In this document: one piece after another, positions 59,211 to 64,000 of the stretch
Numbering within the stretch: the stretch's first letter is position 1
Layout: each line of letters starts with the position of its first letter
NCBI GenBank assembly: GCA_027924645.1
Contig: BSBN01001687.1
Span: 2,418,001-2,482,000 of the forward strand
Reading direction: 5' to 3'
DNA from: Cunninghamia lanceolata
Lineage: Eukaryota > Streptophyta > Pinopsida > Cupressales > Cupressaceae
Length of the DNA: 64,000 nt
Translations under genes and position numbers: made by a program
Notes under the pieces: model-generated
Seen by the model: the letters and a program-made list of their open reading frames with translations, nothing else
Databases searched by the model: none
What the model was told of the DNA's origin: nothing

Positions 59211-60981
59211 CATACTAAATTTCTACCTTAATATCACCATAGGTTGAGCACTCCCTAATGGAAGGCCTGGTTCTATCTTCACATTCATAAAACAAAAATG
59301 TTCTCTCCTCCCACTCTTCCTTGCCATGATTGTCATATATTTGTGGTTGCCTTAGCTTTATGGGTATCATGTATGAACAACTAGTATGCCCAAATCAAAT
59401 ACCATTAGGAGCCTATTTCAAGGCAGACGACAAGAATATTGCTTGAGATCTTCCAAAGTTTATCTAATTTATAGGCATGAGTATAGAGTTAAGTTCATTC
59501 TTAAAAACCAATATATAATTTTGCTTGCCCATTCCATGGCAGATGAAGGAAACATTTTCATTTTTTTACTTCCATTGACCAAGTTGTCAATGTTTTTTTA
59601 GAAAAATTTCAGACGTCTTGAGCCAGTCAGTCATCCCAAGCGTTGTAGATGGATATCAACTAATTAATAAATGCAAGATATTCAAATGATTTGTAATAAT
59701 AATAAATACAAGACATTCAAACATCGTATTTCAAAAATTTCAATTAAAATTTCCAATCATTGATAAAACGTTATAATAATAATAATGATTACAGAACATT
59801 CAAATGTGTATGTTATATTTCAATTAAAATGCTTTATAATACTAATAAATACATGACATTCAACCATTATATGTTATATTTTTCAATTAAAATTTCCAAT
59901 CACTGAAAAACGTTATAATAGTAATAAATACGGGAAATTCAAACGTGTATGTTATATTTCAAATAATTTTTCCAATCACTGAAAAATGTAATAAATCGGT
60001 TAGGAATGAAATTGTTATGCTTTTAACATTTGAATTGAAATCATAATAAATTAAAAAAGAAGCTTGTGTAAAAGATTTGGTGAGTATTAGTTTCTATCAT
60101 ATTAATTTTCTAAACTGTGCTCCTCGTTGTGTGCCCCAGGTGTAAAAAATCATCGACATCTAGCACCGTTCCAAAGACAGGTACCTAGACAAGTAAAGGT
60201 TTATTGCCACCCTCCATTCACATTTACCATTCACATGAGAAGTATAATTTACAGGCAAATTTCATTTATGTAAGAAGGTGAATTTATAGGCACAGTTACA
60301 ACTACCTATAGGTAAGCTCCTTTGACGCAATGAGACTCAGTTATTGAAAACATTTCGAGAATCAATAATTTCTCCCATTTCTTTATACGTGGTCACACTT
60401 AGGTATTTCCACAAGGTGTTTTATGTCATAATTTTTTTACAGTAAAAAACTATATTATTAGCATACCTATATTTAAAAAATATATCTAAAGTACGCCGAG
60501 AGATATCTTTCTTGAGGCACCTATTGTAGATATTATTGTCAATCTTATTAATGATGAGATAAGCATTATAGATGTTGATACTTATACTATTGAGTTCCAA
60601 CTTGTTAAGAAAATTGTAGAGTTACACTTAATTCCCATAGAGGATAATCATGCTCTCATTCCTTTTGGTGTTGATAGGAGCTGTGATTTTTTATACCTCT
60701 AATTTTCCATTAGGATATTGATAATGAGCACACTAAGATTGCCAGATATGCATCTCAGTATAGATTATTTGAGGTTGTGGATATTATTTATTATTCATCA
60801 AACTTTTGCACTTGAATTTTAAGTTCAAAACCTGAAAAGGCGACTTAGTGGAGACTCATGATGAAAACTGGACAGGGCATCACTAAGTTGTGCATACACA
60901 TGTTCATAAATGTTGTTCTTTTTCTAGGGGACTCTTGCAAAAACTCTCCACTCTCATCTTATAAGGGGAACATTGGGATTT

Positions 60982-61117
60982 AGTGTTCAAGTTCTTCGAG
61001 CATGGTACTTGGATGAACATCAAGATTTAGGTTTTGAGTTCATTGAGCATAGTACTTGGAGAAACATGTATCAAGATTCAGATTTTGAGTTCTTTGAGCA
61101 TGGCACTTAGAGACTTC
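60982..61117. repeat. About 50-bp tandem repeat, three copies
   Basis: Units contain TTTTGAGTTCTTTGAGCATGGCACTTGGAG or close variants, starting near 60982, 61031 and 61081. Confidence 0.75.
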
Positions 61118-61948
61118 TCACATTGTCCATTAAGGATTTATCATTGCATCGAATTACAAAATTACATGTTGTTACCTATCACTACAACATCTCAACAAGT
61201 AATGTTCAACTCAACACTGGAACATCTAAGATTACACACTACATTATGGTTTTTAATGACTATGCATGGAGTGAGATCATCATCTGATTTCATTTTTGAC
61301 ATAGATTTTATACTGTAGGAGTATTTTTTGTGTAGACATTATGGATAGGAAGTGGTTCACATTTTTAGCTTGACAGAAAGTTAGGTCATCCAATGCATGC
61401 TTCAACACACTTTTGGGTTACTCATGGGAACAATTAACTTGGTCTATCTAGTTTTCAAGTCACGTGGTGTATCTGGCATACTTTTAAACTACTCCTGGGC
61501 GTAATTATCTTGGGTTTTCTAATGTTCACTCATAGAAGTGAGAGACAAAAGTTGGACAACCTTATTCTATAAATTTCATCACTCAAAATAGAAAATGTTG
61601 GTGAAAAATATCACCACAAACAAGTGTGTTATTCTCTCAAAATGGGATATAACATCATGGATAGATTACTCAACTTGAGAAAAGAAACTTATGTCTTTAC
61701 CAATTTGATAACTTGGTTTTTGAAAAATTATAGAAGGGAACAAGCTATCACTCAGGCAAAACTGTTTGCAAAACATTGGAGGTTCATATCAAGCAAATGA
61801 GGTGCCATAAACAAGTTGTTCAAGCACAACACAAATAGTAGCTTTACCACTACCCCTATGGATTAAGGGGGGGTATAACACTAATGTACATAATACTAGG
61901 AGTAGTAGGATAATTTTTGTATTTTTATTTTCTAGCTACATGTCATGC

Positions 61949-62009
61949 CCACATTTTCCATGTGGTCACAACACACATCACACGTGTCATAGCCACATCT
62001 GTCATGTGG
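61949..62009. repeat. Pair of CCACAT/ATGTGG hairpins around a G-box
   Basis: CCACAT 61949-61954 pairs with ATGTGG 61960-61965, and CCACAT 61993-61998 with ATGTGG 62004-62009. CACGTG lies between them at 61981-61986. Confidence 0.7.
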
Positions 62010-63214
62010 TCATGACACGAAATATCAAAAAATTTTCTCGCGCATACCTAAAAACCCCCTCGCATGTGTAGCATGCTCGGTGGTGTTCGTTCAAGGCGAA
62101 AACACTACAGTTGTCGGCGGGGTACAAGTACAATTGCGTGCAACCAGACGCAAGCAGACCAACAAGGGGGTCTCTACGATGCCGTTAACGTCACTGCTAG
62201 GTTTAAAATATCAGGGTTCCTAAATCTAAATCTCAGCAAAATTCTGACAACATAACGCCTTACGACGTAAGTGGGAATTACTCAACACTATTTTACGCAC
62301 GTGGTTCACTGATAGATTAACAACTTCCCATGACGCCTTGTTCTGACTAAACCTACTCGTGATCTCCCTATTTAATCATTTTTCAACAAGGCACGATTGT
62401 CTGTCTCCTCTCTTGCTTCCTGAAACATACTCCTCCTTCGACTTAGCATTCTCAACAAGGCGATTCGTTTGCTCTCTCTTCCCTTTCCTCAGGGTCTTAA
62501 TTTTGATTGTATTTTTATCGCGCTCACCTTAACTATTTCTCTGATAATTTAGTTTGTTTATATTTTGGTCTCTCTCTCTTTCATTTTCTTTGTTTTCTTT
62601 ATGTTTATCCGATCCTTTCTTCATATTGAACATCAATCAGGGTTATCACTGTATCTATTGTTGACATTAAACCTAACTTCTGGATGATACAGGTCACATA
62701 GGCTGGTTTACTACTTCGCTGGACTCGGTCTCCTAGTCTTCTCTGTTCTAGGTTTCTCCTCTTGTATGTATTATTTAAACTTGTCCCTAAGCAAATATTG
62801 ACTGGAGGGTCCATCAACTTAGTTCTCTTATCCCATGTGGGAAATGCCGCGCATTTTCTCCTCTGTGTTTTCCAATGTTACTTTTTCTTCTTCTGACTCT
62901 CTTATAGGTTTACTTATGTGGACGTTTACTACAGTTGAGATTAAAATGGCCTCACATGGAATGTCTGTGATGGCTTCTTAAGTTTATTTCCAGTGATCCT
63001 TTAAGCAAGGTGACGTGTAATTTTCCTCTTCATTTTCCCGGTTATGGAATTACGTTGGTAGTTGAAACTTCCGAGAAACTCTTTCCGGAGTAATACAGTA
63101 TATCCCTTTCTGCTCTCGTTAACTTATAATTTTATTTTCTCTTATTAATGTTAAGAGAAAACGGCCTCTCTGAAAGTCGTATTCATTTAAAAAAAAGTAT
63201 AAATATGTAACGAT

Positions 63215-63725
63215 ATATTTATATGTATATATATATATATAAGATCGTATATATATATAAACATACATATACTCAATTACATTTCTCCTATTTCAAATTA
63301 CTGTTGTTATTATTACTATTAATTAATACTAATACTTTTATTGTAAATCATATACCATTGTTAATATATATAAGAGGCTCTCCACTTTATAAAACCCTTA
63401 TCATGGAAATATAACATAAATTCTTTGGTTGTTTTGTTCAACACGTAATAAAACCTTACTGTGATTATTCTTTGTTTTATTTTTTTTTGTGTTTTAATGT
63501 GTAAAATTTTGTCAGGATTCTAAATGAGGGCCTAATAAAATGGTCCGTAAAACTTCTCCCATATACATATGTATATGTAAATTACGAAAATATTCCTTTA
63601 AATTTGTTTAGCAAATTCCACGTAATCCCTTACGTTTATATATATATACAAACTAATTCATTATATATAGCTATATAAATAGACATATATAATATCTATT
63701 TATATGTCTATATATATATACAACT
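63215..63725. repeat. AT microsatellites with an inverted repeat
   Basis: TA runs lie at about 63222-63280 and 63637-63720. Within the latter, ATAGACATATA and TATATGTCTAT form an inverted repeat around 63678-63713. Confidence 0.8.
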
Positions 63726-63829
63726 ATAATTTATTTCATTTAAATAGACCAACTGATATGTTAGGGCTAAAAGCCCTAACATTTCTTGTTTTTTTTTTTT
63801 TAAAACTGTGATTGATCTTGAGCAGGGTC

Positions 63830-64000
63830 GAATGGCGGTGCCAACAGAGGAGATGGGGCGGCGGTGGCCGCAGCAGCGGTGGACGAAGACAGGGGAGGCA
63901 GTGGTGGAGGGGTAGTGGGACAGAGGCCGCAATAAGCGGTGGCGGGCGAAGGGAAGCGCGGCGGGGGCAGCGCTTAGGGCACAGTGGGAGCGGGGTTGTG
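63830..64000. other. Abrupt GC-rich segment at the right edge
   Basis: From about 63830 the base composition flips from AT-rich to strongly G-rich (GGCGGCGGTGG, GCGCGGCGGGGGCAGCG). An ATG at 63832 opens only about 28 codons before TAG. The feature continues beyond the window. Confidence 0.6.

Larger units (their letters stand above)
59216..63829. other. No gene recognised
   Basis: AT-rich with short open stretches lacking domains. 59640-60000 contains repeated TAATAATAAATAC/ACATTCAA units. 60480-60690 has an open plus-strand stretch (APIVDIIVNLINDE...) without known family. 62370-62580 is pyrimidine-rich. Confidence 0.55.

Noticed and set aside
63832..63916. ATG in the GC-rich right edge as a gene start
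   Set aside because: Closed by TAG after about 28 codons, with no support from family or splice signals inside the window.
1..64000. CRISPR arrays, tRNA or rRNA genes, organelle sequence
   Set aside because: No regularly spaced repeats, cloverleaf with A/B boxes or rRNA-like stretch was noticed on either strand by eye.

Overview
The window looks like repeat-rich nuclear DNA of a large plant genome. It holds long AT-rich spacers, nested LTR retrotransposons of plant lineages (Ty1/copia with an initiator-Met primer site, Ty3/gypsy with dual RNase H) and no intact single-copy gene. A gymnosperm is my best guess from the element style, but nothing in the sequence proves it. Almost every coding region is a decayed mobile-element frame with in-frame stops.

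Layout: (1) 1-7030, minus strand: an LTR element with copia/SIRE-like ends whose pol is absent; it carries a coiled-coil/zinc-knuckle gag-like gene and a 1111-codon accessory frame of unknown function. (2) 7031-10660: decayed gypsy pieces, namely a plus-strand 3' end and a minus-strand RT-RNase H-second RNase H fragment. (3) 10661-22112: mostly non-coding, with a CpG-rich 361-bp tandem duplication and one exon-like relic of a 2-oxoglutarate oxygenase. (4) 22113-30293, plus strand: a decayed Helentron-type rolling-circle transposon encoding tandem OTU domains, HUH Rep, a PIF1-like helicase that has lost its Walker A region and an EEP endonuclease, followed by an OB-fold/RPA-like passenger. (5) 31963-42566, plus strand: a gag-protease-only gypsy relic with a small LTR element (35406-38329) nested in its gag. 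(6) 43975-59210, minus strand: a Tat-like Ty3/gypsy element with 1.15-kb LTRs and perfect CATAC target-site duplications. It is split by a 6843-bp insertion (48212-55054) that carries one 1451-codon frame on the opposite strand. (7) 59211-64000: no gene; short repeats, hairpins and a GC-rich right edge.

Two results stand out. First, the 6.8-kb segment inside the Tat element is a mobile insertion by sequence logic: it has TG...CA ends and flanking AACAC repeats, and removing it together with one repeat rejoins the host reading frame. Yet it has no LTRs, no strong inverted repeats and no recognisable transposase, only a single accessory-type gene with its own promoter-like region. Its protein layout (N-terminal helical domain, long charged disordered middle, C-terminal coiled coil) matches that of the accessory frame of the first element. 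Second, the in-frame stops in unrelated elements are overwhelmingly TAG/TAA where the context suggests CAG/CAA, or TGA for CGA. This is the pattern expected from deamination of methylated cytosines in silenced repeats, so these frames decayed mainly by C-to-T change and with few frameshifts.
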